DNA of 64,000 nucleotides from the NCBI GenBank assembly GCA_037444685.1, contig JBBILX010000002.1:432550-496549 (forward strand), in the 5' to 3' direction. The notes under the pieces were generated by a model, which saw nothing but the letters and a program-made list of their open reading frames with translations, was not told the DNA's origin and made no database searches. A program made the translations under genes and the position numbers. The first letter of the stretch is position 1; each line of letters starts with the position of its first letter. Source of the DNA: UBA964 sp037444685. Its GTDB lineage: Bacteria; Pseudomonadota; Gammaproteobacteria; Steroidobacterales; Steroidobacteraceae. Below are positions 16,227 through 25,023 of the stretch, one piece after another.

Positions 16227-19052
16227 TCAAGCCTGCTGCAACTGCCCGTGGCAGTGCTTGTATTTCTTGCCGGAGCCGCACGGACAGGGCTCGTTGCGGC
16301 CGATCTTGCGATCGCCGCGCACGAACGGCGCGGCGCTGCCCTGGGGCTCGCCGCCGAGGCCGGGCAGCGCGCCGCCGCTACCCCCCGCGGCCGCACGGGT
16401 CGCCGCGGCACCCGTGGAGGCCGGACTGGCCGCCGCAGGCGCCGGCTGCTCGCCGCCGGCCAGCAGCGACTGCGCCTCGGCGTGCTGGGCCTGCAGGGCC
16501 CGCAGCAGTCGCTGCTGGCGCAGTTCCTCCTCGCGTTGCAGCTCGGCGTCGTTGCGGACGGTGACCCGCGTCAGGATGGAGGCGGTGTCGTACTTGACGC
16601 GGTCGAGCATGCTGCTGAAGAGCTCGTAGGCCTCGCGCTTGTACTCGAATCGATAGTCCTTCTGCGCGTAGCCGCGCAGGTGGATGCCCTGGCGCAGGTA
16701 GTCCATCGCGGCGAGGTGCTCACGCCAGTGCTGGTCGAGCGTGCGCAGCATGACGTCCTTCTCGACGTGCTTCATGAGCTCCACGCCGTACCGTTCGAAC
16801 TTCTCGCGGTACATCGCGTCGATCGCGTCGACGATGCGCTGGCGCAGCGACTGCTCGTCGAGATCCGGCTCCGCCGCAAGCAAGGCCCGCGGCTCGATCC
16901 TCGTGTTGAAGTCCTTGGCGATGACCTCGGCGAGGCCGTCGAGATCCCACTCCTCGTGGCTGACGTTCCTGGCGAGGTACTGATCGAGCACGGTGCCGAC
17001 CGCATCGTGGCGGATTCCCTCGATGGCGCTCGTGAGGTCGGTCGCGCCCATGATCTCGGTGCGCTGCTGGTAGATGACCTTGCGCTGGTCGTTGGCGACG
17101 TCGTCGAACAGCAGCAGCTGCTTGCGGATGTCGAAGTTGTGCGATTCGACCTTGCGCTGCGCCTTCTCGATGCGGCCCGAGAGCATGCGGCTCTCGATCA
17201 CCTCGCCCTCCTTCATGCCAGCCATGGTCAGCAGCCGCTTCGTGAAGTTCGGATCGCCAAAGATCCGCATGAGGTTGTCTTCCATCGACAGATAGAAGCG
17301 CGAGGAGCCCGGGTCGCCCTGGCGGCCCGAGCGTCCGCGCAACTGGTTGTCGATGCGGCGCGACTCGTGGCGTTCGGTACCGATGATGTGCAGGCCGCCC
17401 GCCGCGACCACCTGATCGTGGCGCTCCTGCCACGCGCGGCGCACGGCCTCGCGCTGCGCCTCGCTGACCTCGGCGGCACCCGGCTCCGGCGTCAGCGCAT
17501 GCAGTTCGGCCTCGAGGCTGCCGCCGAGCACGATGTCGGTGCCGCGGCCCGCCATGTTGGTCGCGATCGTCACGGCGCCCGGACGGCCGGCCTGGGCCAC
17601 GATCTGCGCCTCGCGCTCGTGCTGCTTCGCATTGAGCACCTGGTGCGGAATGTCCTGCTGCCGAAGCAGGCCCGACAGGTATTCCGAGGTCTCGATCGAC
17701 GTCGTGCCGACCAGCACGGGCTGCTGGCGCGACTGGCAGTCACGGATGTCCTCGATGATCGCCGCGTACTTGTCCTTCTGCGTCAGGTAGACGAGATCCG
17801 GCAGGTCCTTGCGGATCATCGGCCGGTGCGTCGGGATCACGATGACCTCGAGGCCGTAGATCTGCATGAACTCCGGCGCTTCGGTGTCCGCCGTGCCGGT
17901 CATGCCCGCGAGCTTCGGATACAGCCTGAAGTAGTTCTGGAACGTGATCGAGGCGACCGTCTGGTTCTCCTCGCGGACGCGCACACCCTCCTTGGCCTCG
18001 ACGGCCTGGTGCAGGCCATCGGACCAGCGGCGGCCCGGCATCGTGCGCCCGGTGAACTCGTCGACGATGATCACCTCGCCGTTCCGGACGATGTACTCGA
18101 CGTCGCGGCGGTACAGCGCATGCGCGCGTAGCGCGGCGTTGAGGTGGTGCATGAGGCGGATGTGGGCCGCGTCGTACAGGCTGTCGCCCTCACGCAGCAG
18201 TCCCGCCTCGATCATCAGCCGCTCGACGTGTTCGTGCCCGGCCTCGGTCAGATACGCCTGGCGCTGCTTTTCGTCGATCGTGTAGTCGCCGTCGTCGCCC
18301 TCGGCCTGCTGTCGCTTGAGCCGCGGGATCAGCTTGTTGATCGCGATGTAGAGCTCGGTGCTCTCCTCGGCGGGACCCGAGATGATCAGTGGCGTGCGCG
18401 CTTCGTCGATCAGGATCGAGTCGACTTCGTCGACGATCGCGAACGAGAGCGCACGCTGCACGCGGTCCTCGAGCCTGAAGGCGAGGTTGTCGCGCAGGTA
18501 GTCGAAGCCGAATTCGTTGTTGGTGCCATAGGTGACATCGCAGGCATAGGCGGCACGCTTCTCCTCGGCGCTCTGCGAATTGCGGATCACGCCGACCGTC
18601 AGGCCGAGGAAGCGATAGATCGGCCCCATCCAGTCCGCGTCGCGCTGCGCGAGGTACTCGTTGACCGTGACGACATGGACGCCCTTGCCAGTCAGTGCGT
18701 TGAGGTAGGCCGGCAGCGTGGCGACGAGCGTTTTGCCCTCGCCGGTGCGCATCTCCGCGATCTTGCCCTGATGCAGCACCGCACCGCCGATGAGCTGGAC
18801 GTCGAAGTGCCGCAGCCCGAGCGTGCGCCGCGACGCCTCGCGCACCACGGCGAAGGCCTCGGGTAGCAGCGCATCAAGGCCGACCCCGTCCTTAAGACGG
18901 GCGCGGAACTCGTCGGTCTTGGCCCGCAGCGCCTCGTCGGAGAGGCTCTGCAGCGGGGCTTCGCGGGCGTTGGCTTCGCGGACGATCCGCCCCAGATCCT
19001 TGACCACCCGGTCGTTGCGGCTGCCGAAGACGCGAGTCAGGAAGTTGAGCAA
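16227..19052 (-). CDS. secA: Preprotein translocase ATPase SecA
   Basis: Motor of the Sec translocon that pushes unfolded preproteins through SecYEG. Its 941 residues show nucleotide-binding motif GEGKT (104-108), the DEAD-like DEVDSILID, the helicase-type GRGTD motif, and the zinc-binding tail CPCGSGKKYKHC (about 923-934) that binds SecB and lipids. No ATG gives a normal N-terminus: LLNFLTRVFGSRNDR aligns with the E. coli start, so translation almost certainly begins at TTG 19052. An AAGGA ribosome site lies seven bases upstream. A hairpin occupies the leader. Confidence 0.96.
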   Translation of the reverse strand: MLNFLTRVFGSRNDRVVKDLGRIVREANAREAPLQSLSDEALRAKTDEFRARLKDGVGLDALLPEAFAVVREASRRTLGLRHFDVQLIGGAVLHQGKIAEMRTGEGKTLVATLPAYLNALTGKGVHVVTVNEYLAQRDADWMGPIYRFLGLTVGVIRNSQSAEEKRAAYACDVTYGTNNEFGFDYLRDNLAFRLEDRVQRALSFAIVDEVDSILIDEARTPLIISGPAEESTELYIAINKLIPRLKRQQAEGDDGDYTIDEKQRQAYLTEAGHEHVERLMIEAGLLREGDSLYDAAHIRLMHHLNAALRAHALYRRDVEYIVRNGEVIIVDEFTGRTMPGRRWSDGLHQAVEAKEGVRVREENQTVASITFQNYFRLYPKLAGMTGTADTEAPEFMQIYGLEVIVIPTHRPMIRKDLPDLVYLTQKDKYAAIIEDIRDCQSRQQPVLVGTTSIETSEYLSGLLRQQDIPHQVLNAKQHEREAQIVAQAGRPGAVTIATNMAGRGTDIVLGGSLEAELHALTPEPGAAEVSEAQREAVRRAWQERHDQVVAAGGLHIIGTERHESRRIDNQLRGRSGRQGDPGSSRFYLSMEDNLMRIFGDPNFTKRLLTMAGMKEGEVIESRMLSGRIEKAQRKVESHNFDIRKQLLLFDDVANDQRKVIYQQRTEIMGATDLTSAIEGIRHDAVGTVLDQYLARNVSHEEWDLDGLAEVIAKDFNTRIEPRALLAAEPDLDEQSLRQRIVDAIDAMYREKFERYGVELMKHVEKDVMLRTLDQHWREHLAAMDYLRQGIHLRGYAQKDYRFEYKREAYELFSSMLDRVKYDTASILTRVTVRNDAELQREEELRQQRLLRALQAQHAEAQSLLAGGEQPAPAAASPASTGAAATRAAAGGSGGALPGLGGEPQGSAAPFVRGDRKIGRNEPCPCGSGKKYKHCHGQLQQA

Positions 19053-19059
19053 GCCTGGG

Positions 19060-19064
19060 TCCTT
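19060..19064 (-). promoter_or_regulatory. Ribosome binding site deciding the secA TTG start
   Basis: AAGGA on the minus strand, seven bases before TTG 19052. It is the only strong ribosome site near the homology-predicted N-terminus and supports the non-ATG start. Confidence 0.8.
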
Positions 19065-19067
19065 GGG

Positions 19068-19110
19068 AAAAAGATAGCGCCGGCAGGCACCTGGCTTCGG
19101 CCCTGCCGGC
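19068..19110 (-). terminator. secA leader hairpin, possible terminator or attenuator
   Basis: Read on the minus strand, a 9-bp GC-rich stem (19110-19102 with 19087-19079, GCCGGCAGG/CCTGCCGGC) encloses a 14-base loop. Six bases later comes a run of five Ts (19072-19068), then the secA ribosome site. It may end M23 peptidase transcripts. If transcription starts at the -10 just upstream, it would form the first structure of the secA mRNA. The offset of the T-run makes it a weak classical terminator. Confidence 0.5.
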
Positions 19111-19121
19111 TGCAAACCTGT

Positions 19122-19127
19122 ATTGTA
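19122..19127 (-). promoter_or_regulatory. Candidate -10 element for secA
   Basis: TACAAT (five of six to TATAAT) on the minus strand, between the M23 peptidase stop and secA. It would start transcription near 19115, just before the leader hairpin. No good -35 hexamer is visible at the right distance. Confidence 0.4.
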
Positions 19128-19196
19128 CGGAAGATGCCGGCGCGCCGGGAACCGCACTCCGGGCCGCTCGCCCCGCGGGCGGAATCGCGCCCGGCC

Positions 19197-20111
19197 TCAG
19201 CGGCCGATGAAGCTCAGCGGATCGACGTGGATGCCGGCACGCAGCACCTCGAAGTGCACGTGGGGCCCGGTCGAGCGGCCCGTCGAGCCCATCGTCGCGA
19301 TGACCTGGCCGCGCGTGACGGTCTGGCCGACCTCGACGAGGTTGCTCTGGTTGTGGCCGTAGCGCGTCACATAGCCGTCGCCGTGGGCGATCTCGACCAT
19401 CGTGCCGTAGCCGGCCCGCTCCCCGGCGAAGGTCACGACGCCCGACGCCACGGCGATGACCTCCGCGCCCGCCTCGGAGGCGAAGTCGACGCCGCGATGA
19501 AACGCCTGGTGTCCAGTGAACGGGTCCTGGCGTTCGCCGAAGTACGACGAGACGAAGCCCTGCCGCACGGGTCGCCCCTCCGGCACGATCTGTGCGCGCA
19601 GCTCGCGCTGCAGGATCACGTTTTCGAGTGCCGAGAGCTGCGAATCGCGCAGCGCGACGCGCTCCTCGAGCCGGGCGAGCATGGCCGCAAGGTCCGGGAG
19701 CTGGGCCGCCAGTCCCTCGGTCTCGGGACCACCGACCGCCGGCGCCGAGTCGAAGTCGAACTCCCGCGAATTGATGTTGGCCATCTGCGTCAGGCGCTTG
19801 CCCAGCGCATCGAGCCGTAGCACGTGGGCGTTGACCTGGCCCATGCGGGCCGCGAGCGCATCGACGCGCTCCTGCACGAGCGCGCGCATCTCGGCGATCT
19901 CGCGCTGCTGTTCGGCGAGCGTGCGCGCGAGCTGCACCGGCGAACCCGGCGCCAGCCGCTGGCCCGAGCGCTCGCCGAGCTGCATCCCGGCGGCGAACGC
20001 GAGGCCGAGCACGCCGAGCGTGATCGCGGCCACGCCGCCCAGGATGACCGGGTGGTTCAGTGAGATGTGTTGTGCGCGGCCGATGCGTCTGGAAAAGAGA
20101 ATGATGTTCAT
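19197..20111 (-). CDS. M23 (LytM-type) zinc metallopeptidase, membrane-anchored
   Basis: Probable peptidoglycan endopeptidase facing the periplasm. Its 304 residues have one N-terminal membrane segment (about 22-44, VILGGVAAITLGVLGLAFAAG), a coiled-coil stretch (about 60-150) and a C-terminal LytM domain. The zinc and catalytic motifs are intact (HRGVDF and GPHVHFEV), so it should be an active enzyme rather than an EnvC-like activator. The ATG at 20111 yields MNIILFSRR. M23 peptidases upstream of secA are frequent in gammaproteobacteria. It is divergent from dciA across a 238-base gap. Confidence 0.9.
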   Translation of the reverse strand: MNIILFSRRIGRAQHISLNHPVILGGVAAITLGVLGLAFAAGMQLGERSGQRLAPGSPVQLARTLAEQQREIAEMRALVQERVDALAARMGQVNAHVLRLDALGKRLTQMANINSREFDFDSAPAVGGPETEGLAAQLPDLAAMLARLEERVALRDSQLSALENVILQRELRAQIVPEGRPVRQGFVSSYFGERQDPFTGHQAFHRGVDFASEAGAEVIAVASGVVTFAGERAGYGTMVEIAHGDGYVTRYGHNQSNLVEVGQTVTRGQVIATMGSTGRSTGPHVHFEVLRAGIHVDPLSFIGR

Positions 20112-20349
20112 CGGACCGACTCCACATGCCCGGCTTTGGTGAGGCATGCACGCATGCCCGCGAACCCTAGAACAGGCTTGCGCCCCGCTGGCAACCCCGC
20201 TGTCATAGCACCTCGCGTTAGACCGGTGGCTTTGCGTCCCCGCCTTTCGACGGGTTTGCCCTTGGAATTCAGCGTGGCCGACTATGCCCAAGCCGTTGCG
20301 GCCAGACAAGACGAACGGCTCCCGAATCGCCGTTTACGGGCCTACTTCA
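20112..20349. other. Intergenic region between M23 peptidase and dciA
   Basis: This 238-base divergent spacer must hold both promoters. On the minus strand TTGCCA, 17 bases, then TCTAGG (within 20165-20200) is a weak candidate for the peptidase. I found no convincing plus-strand promoter. GC falls sharply toward the dciA start. An in-frame ATG at 20284 also exists but gives an N-terminus unlike the family. Confidence 0.4.
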
Positions 20350-20682
20350 ATGTCTAAACCCATTAATGTCAAAGACTTAATTAAGAAAACGAAGCTGATT
20401 CATAGCGAAGCCACGCATTTCTTTGACGCTGAAAGGGATTGGCGGGAATTCATCGGCGGGCGGCTCGAGCCGAAGCTGCTTGCGCGGATCACGGCGATCG
20501 CCGCGCAGCCGCCGCGGCTGACCTTCTATGCCGACAGCCCGCCCTGGTCGGTCCGCCTGCGCTATGCGCTTGCCGAGCTCGAGCCGGCGATCCGCGCCCG
20601 CGACCCGTCGATCGCCAGCGTGGTGGTCAGGGTCCGCCCGAGCCGACCCGGGCGTGCGGGCAGCTCAGCTCGCCGCCGCTAA
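20350..20682 (+). CDS. dciA: DciA-type replicative helicase loader (DUF721)
   Basis: DciA loads the DnaB helicase in bacteria that lack the phage-derived DnaC. The 110-residue protein has the DUF721 pattern (FIGGRLEPKLLARITAIAAQPPRLTFYADSP...SVRLRY as separate conserved blocks): a beta-rich core with a central Trp and a basic C-terminus. The location, convergent with lpxC and divergent from the secA side, is where dciA lies in Pseudomonas-like genomes. The ATG at 20350 gives MSKPINVKDL. The first 30 codons are strikingly AT-rich. Its last 18 bases overlap the lpxC 3' end. Confidence 0.8.
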   Translation: MSKPINVKDLIKKTKLIHSEATHFFDAERDWREFIGGRLEPKLLARITAIAAQPPRLTFYADSPPWSVRLRYALAELEPAIRARDPSIASVVVRVRPSRPGRAGSSARRR

Positions 20683-21585
20683 GGCCGGCGCACGCGCATA
20701 GGAAATCGGCGCGTCCTCCGGCTTCTCGAACACGACGGCCTCCCAGGCGCTCCCATCGGCCAGCAGGGCCCGCAGCAGCCGGTTGTTGAGACCGTGGCCC
20801 GACTTGTAGCCGCGGAACTCGCCGATCAGGCTGTGCCCGAGGAGGTAGAGGTCACCGATCGCGTCGAGGATCTTGTGCTTGACGAACTCGTCTTCGTAGC
20901 GCAGGCCGTCCTCGTTGAGTACGCGGAGGTCGTCGAGCACGATCGCATTGTCGAGGCTGCCGCCGAGTGCCAGATTGCGTGCGCGCAGCATCTCGAGGTC
21001 GCGCATGAAACCGAACGTACGGGCGCGGGAAACCTCCTTGAGAAAGGACGTCGTCGAGAAATCCATCGACGCGCGCTGCGCCCGGCGCCTGAAGATCGGG
21101 TGATCGAACTCGATCTCGAAACTGACCTTGAAGCCGTCGAACGGCCGGAATTCGGCCCACTTGTCGCCGTCCTCGACGCGCACCGGCTTCCTGATGCGCA
21201 CGAAGCGCTTCGGCGTACGCTGCTCCTCGAGCCCGGCGCTCTGCAGCAGGAACACGAACGGCCCGGCGCTGCCGTCCATGATGGGCACCTCGGGCGCCGA
21301 GACCTCGACGATCGCGTTGTCGATGCCGAGCCCGGCGAACGCCGACAGCAGATGCTCGACGGTCGAGACACGCACCTCGCCCTTGACGAGCGTCGTGCCG
21401 AGCGTGGTCTCGCCGACGTTCTCGGCGCGCGCCGGCACCTCGTTCGGCGTCGGCAGATCGGTCCGTCGGAACACGATGCCGGTGTCGGGCGCCGCCGGGG
21501 CGAGCGTCATGAGGATCTTCGTGCCGGTGTGCAGCCCCACGCCGGTGGCGCGGATCCGGTTCTTCAGCGTGCGTTGTCCGACCAT
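20665..21585 (-). CDS. lpxC: UDP-3-O-acyl-N-acetylglucosamine deacetylase LpxC
   Basis: Zinc deacetylase for the committed step of lipid A synthesis. Its 306 residues include the first zinc histidine in TVEHLLSAFAGLGID, the second set in DAIGDLYLLGH with the catalytic His in GHGLNN, and the MDGSAGPFVF motif. The C-terminus is Ala-rich (ALAAAS), which in E. coli is the kind of tail read by FtsH. It follows ftsZ on the same strand after 150 bases, ending the dcw region. Confidence 0.96.
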   Translation of the reverse strand: MVGQRTLKNRIRATGVGLHTGTKILMTLAPAAPDTGIVFRRTDLPTPNEVPARAENVGETTLGTTLVKGEVRVSTVEHLLSAFAGLGIDNAIVEVSAPEVPIMDGSAGPFVFLLQSAGLEEQRTPKRFVRIRKPVRVEDGDKWAEFRPFDGFKVSFEIEFDHPIFRRRAQRASMDFSTTSFLKEVSRARTFGFMRDLEMLRARNLALGGSLDNAIVLDDLRVLNEDGLRYEDEFVKHKILDAIGDLYLLGHSLIGEFRGYKSGHGLNNRLLRALLADGSAWEAVVFEKPEDAPISYARAPALAAAS

Positions 21586-21735
21586 GTTCGCGAATCCTGT
21601 CCGCGCGGGGGTGGTCAGTCAGGACGCCCGCCTCATGCGAGGCGCGGCGGGAGCGAAGCCGCACCCCCCATGAAGGGGCGTTACCCTAACATATCCAGCG
21701 ACCGGACGCCCCAAGGCGCCGGCGGCCCGGCCCCT

Positions 21736-22950
21736 TCAGTCGGCCTGGCGGCGCAGGAAGGCCGGAATGTCGAGGATGTCCTGCACGTCGGGCTCCGGCC
21801 GCAGGCCATCGCCCACCGCGGTCTTGCGCTGGATCGCGGGCTTGTCGAACGCCGCATAGTCGGTCGCCGACGGTGCAGCGCGGCGCACCACCCGCATCGG
21901 CGGCTCCTGCGCGGGTGTGCCCTGGGCGACGACGGCCGACGCGGCCACCTGGATCCGCGGCGGCGCGGCGAGCGGCCGGGCGGTGGCGGCAGCCGGACGA
22001 CCGAGCCCCGTGGCGACCACGGTGACGCGCAACTCCTCGGTGATCTCCGGGTCGATCACGGTGCCGACGACCACGGTCGCGTCCTCGGAAGCGAACTGCT
22101 TGACGATCTTGCCGACCTCCTCGAACTCGCCGATCGCGAGGTCCATGCCCGCGGTGACGTTGACCAGGATGCCGTGCGCGCCCGAGAGGTTGACGTCCTC
22201 GAGCAGCGGCGAAGAGACCGCGGCCTCGGCGGCCTCGCGCGCGCGGCTCTCGCCGCGGCCGACGCCCGAGCCCATCATCGCCATGCCGGTCTCCGCCATC
22301 ACCGTGCGTACGTCGGCGAAGTCGACGTTGATCAGGCCCGGCCGCGTGATCAGCTCGGCGATGCCCTGCACGGCGCCCTGCAGCACCTGGTTCGCGCTCT
22401 TGAAGGCCTCGAGCAGCGTCGTGCGCGCCCCGAGCACGGTCAGCAGCTTCTGGTTCGGGATGGTGATCAGCGAGTCGACGTGCCGACCGAGTTCGGCGAT
22501 GCCGTGATCGGCGACCAGCGCCCGCTTGCTGCCCTCCATGTCGAACGGCCGGGTGACCACGGCCACGGTCAGGATGCCAAGCTCCTTGGCGAGCTGCGCG
22601 ACGACGGGCGCGGCACCGGTGCCGGTCCCGCCGCCCATGCCCGCGGTGATGAACAGCATGTCGCATCCCTCGATCAGCTCGATGATGCGTTCGCGATCCT
22701 CCATCGCGGCCTGCCGGCCGATCTCCGGGTCGGCGCCAGCGCCGAGACCCTTGGTGATGCTGCCGCCGATCTGCAGCGCGGTCTTGACCCGCGAGTGCTT
22801 GAGCGCCTGGGCGTCGGTATTGACGCAGAGGAAGTCCACGCCCTCGATTCCGCTCTGCACCATGTGTGCCACGGCATTGCCACCGCCGCCCCCGACGCCG
22901 ATGACCTTGATCACGGCGCTCTGGCTGTACGCGTCCATCAGTTCGAACAT
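21736..22950 (-). CDS. ftsZ: Cell division GTPase FtsZ
   Basis: Tubulin homologue that polymerises into the Z ring. Its 404 residues contain the tubulin signature GGGTGTG (106-112), the T7-loop motif NVDFADV and a variable linker (about 320-385). The conserved C-terminal peptide LDIPAFLRRQAD binds FtsA, ZipA and other partners. The gene starts 35 bases after ftsA, the only clear gap in the second half of the cluster apart from the one before lpxC. Confidence 0.97.
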   Translation of the reverse strand: MFELMDAYSQSAVIKVIGVGGGGGNAVAHMVQSGIEGVDFLCVNTDAQALKHSRVKTALQIGGSITKGLGAGADPEIGRQAAMEDRERIIELIEGCDMLFITAGMGGGTGTGAAPVVAQLAKELGILTVAVVTRPFDMEGSKRALVADHGIAELGRHVDSLITIPNQKLLTVLGARTTLLEAFKSANQVLQGAVQGIAELITRPGLINVDFADVRTVMAETGMAMMGSGVGRGESRAREAAEAAVSSPLLEDVNLSGAHGILVNVTAGMDLAIGEFEEVGKIVKQFASEDATVVVGTVIDPEITEELRVTVVATGLGRPAAATARPLAAPPRIQVAASAVVAQGTPAQEPPMRVVRRAAPSATDYAAFDKPAIQRKTAVGDGLRPEPDVQDILDIPAFLRRQAD

Positions 22951-22985
22951 TGTCGTCGCTCCTCTTCAGCGTTGAGTCTGTCAGC

Positions 22986-24221
22986 TCAAAAGTTCCCCTG
23001 GAACCAGCTCTTCATGCGCTCGAGCATGGTCTTGGCCTGGCCTGCGAAGCCGCGGCCACGGTTCCCCGGCAGGGCGTTGTCGCGGGCGTAGAGCAGCAGC
23101 CCCACGCCGGTCGAATAGATCGGGTTGCTGATGACGTCGGCGAGACCCTTGACGCCGCCCGGCAGCCCAAGCCGCACCGGCACGTGGAAGATCTCCTCGG
23201 CGAGCTCGATCGCGCCCTCCATCTTGGCGCTGCCGCCCGTGAGCACGACGCCCGCGGCGATGACTTCCTCGAAGCCGCTGCGGCGCAGTTCGTCGCGGAT
23301 CAGGCCGAACAGTTCCTCGTAGCGCGGCTCGACGATCTCGGCGAGGGTCTGGCGCGCGAGCCGCCGGGCCGGCCGGTCGCCGACGCTCGGCACCTCGATG
23401 CTCTCGTCGGGGTTGGCGAGCTGCGAGAGCGCGCAGGCGTAGCGGATCTTGATGTCCTCGGCGTACTGCGTCGGCGTGCGCATCGACACGGCGATGTCGT
23501 TGGTGACCTGGTCACCGGCGATCGGGATCACGGCCGTATGGCGGATCGCGCCCTGCGAGAACACCGCGATGTCGGTCGTCCCGCCGCCGATGTCGACGAG
23601 ACATGCGCCGAGCTCCTTCTCGTCCTCGGTCAGCACGGCGAAGCTCGAGGCGAGCTGCTCGAGCACGACGTCGTCGACCGCGAGGCCGCAGCGCTGGATG
23701 CACTTCTCGATGTTCTGCGCGGCGCTGTCCGCACCCGTGACGATATGCACCTTGGCCTCGAGCCGCACACCGGACATGCCGATCGGCGCGCGGATCCCCT
23801 CCTGCCCGTCGATGATGTATTCCTGCGGCAGGACGTGGAGGATCTTCTGGTCCGCCGGGATTGCGACCGCCTTGGCCGCGTCGATGACGTTCTCGACGTC
23901 GACCGGACCGACCTCGCGGTCGCGGATCGCGACGACGCCGTGCGAGTTGAGGCTGCGCACGTGGCTGCCCGCGATGCCGGCGAACACCGAGTGGATCTCG
24001 CAGCCGGCCATGAGCTCCGCCTCCTCGACGGCGCGCTGTATCGACTGCACGGTCGACTCGATGTCGACGACGACACCTTTCTTGAGGCCGCGCGATGGCT
24101 GCGAGCCGATGCCGATCACCTCGATGCCGTGGTCGGCGGCGATCTCGCCGACGAGTGCGACGACCTTCGAAGTGCCGATGTCGAGCCCGACGATCAGTTG
24201 TCTGTCCGATTTCCTAGGCAT
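22986..24221 (-). CDS. ftsA: Cell division actin-like protein FtsA
   Basis: Peripheral membrane ATPase that tethers FtsZ filaments and recruits late division proteins. Its 411 residues contain the actin-fold phosphate-1 motif GLDIGTSKV, the phosphate-2 motif LVDIGGGTTD and the adenosine motif VLTGGSAKM. The last residues (ERMKSWFQGNF) form the amphipathic membrane-targeting helix. The ATG at 24221 overlaps the ftsQ stop by eight bases; longer in-frame reads lie within ftsQ. Confidence 0.96.
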   Translation of the reverse strand: MPRKSDRQLIVGLDIGTSKVVALVGEIAADHGIEVIGIGSQPSRGLKKGVVVDIESTVQSIQRAVEEAELMAGCEIHSVFAGIAGSHVRSLNSHGVVAIRDREVGPVDVENVIDAAKAVAIPADQKILHVLPQEYIIDGQEGIRAPIGMSGVRLEAKVHIVTGADSAAQNIEKCIQRCGLAVDDVVLEQLASSFAVLTEDEKELGACLVDIGGGTTDIAVFSQGAIRHTAVIPIAGDQVTNDIAVSMRTPTQYAEDIKIRYACALSQLANPDESIEVPSVGDRPARRLARQTLAEIVEPRYEELFGLIRDELRRSGFEEVIAAGVVLTGGSAKMEGAIELAEEIFHVPVRLGLPGGVKGLADVISNPIYSTGVGLLLYARDNALPGNRGRGFAGQAKTMLERMKSWFQGNF

Positions 24222-25023
24222 CCGGTGCCTCGTCCTCTGCGTTCGTCGCGCTCGCGACGCGCGTGGCGCGCGAGCCGCCGCGCCAGCCGACGGCGAAGCC
24301 ATTGGCGTAGCGCATGTCCACGTAAGCGATGTCGGCCGGGCGTCGCGCGACCAGCTGCAGCGCTGCGGTCACGAAGCGCTCGAAGCGCTCGTCGACCTGA
24401 CGGCGCCCGAGACGCACGGTCACGCCGCTGTCGAGATCGATCTCCCATGAGCCGCGCGCGTCGAGCCGGATCGCCGTGATGCGCATGCCGGCCTCGACCA
24501 GGCGGCCCTGGATCGCCAGATAGCGCTGCGCGACCACGTTCTCGCTGCCGGGGGGGCCCGAGAGCTTCGGCAGCTCGGGCGGGATGTGACGCACCTCGCT
24601 CATGAACAGCTCGCCGCGCGCGTTCAGCAGGCCGTTCACACCCCAGCGCGCCGCGGCGACCTGCTCGGTGACGCGCACGCGCAGGCCGCGTGGCCAGGCG
24701 CGCTCGACGGTCACCGAATCGACCCACGGCAACTGCTCGATGGCGCGCCGCACCGTGTCGAGGTTGACCGTGACCAGTCCGGCGCCGCGCACGCGCTGCT
24801 TGACCGCGCGCTCGACGTCGAGCGCGGAGACGCGCTGGAAGCTGCCGTGGACGGCGACCGTCTCGATCGGCTGATCGAGCGCCCAGACGAGCGCGCCGCC
24901 GGCACCACCGACCAGTCCGGCGAGCGCCGCGAGCGTCGCGAGCTGACGCCACGGGAGGGCGGCGAGCCGCGATGGGGCGGCACCCGCGCGACGGCGGTTG
25001 CGCTTGCGGGCCGCACCGATCAT
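24214..25023 (-). CDS. ftsQ: Cell division protein FtsQ
   Basis: Bitopic inner-membrane protein that, with FtsB and FtsL, links the early and late divisome. Its 269 residues have a basic cytoplasmic tail, one membrane segment near 28-48, a POTRA domain (IETVAVHGSFQRVSALDVER) and the FtsQ/DivIB beta domain (LPWVDSVTVERAWPRGLRVRV). The ATG overlaps the ddlB stop by four bases, which fixes the start. Confidence 0.94.
   Translation of the reverse strand: MIGAARKRNRRRAGAAPSRLAALPWRQLATLAALAGLVGGAGGALVWALDQPIETVAVHGSFQRVSALDVERAVKQRVRGAGLVTVNLDTVRRAIEQLPWVDSVTVERAWPRGLRVRVTEQVAAARWGVNGLLNARGELFMSEVRHIPPELPKLSGPPGSENVVAQRYLAIQGRLVEAGMRITAIRLDARGSWEIDLDSGVTVRLGRRQVDERFERFVTAALQLVARRPADIAYVDMRYANGFAVGWRGGSRATRVASATNAEDEAPDA

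Noticed and set aside
21668..21715. Inverted repeat GGGGCGT/ACGCCCC between ftsZ and lpxC
   Set aside because: A 7-bp stem with a loop of more than 20 bases in GC-rich DNA is expected by chance, and no T-run follows.
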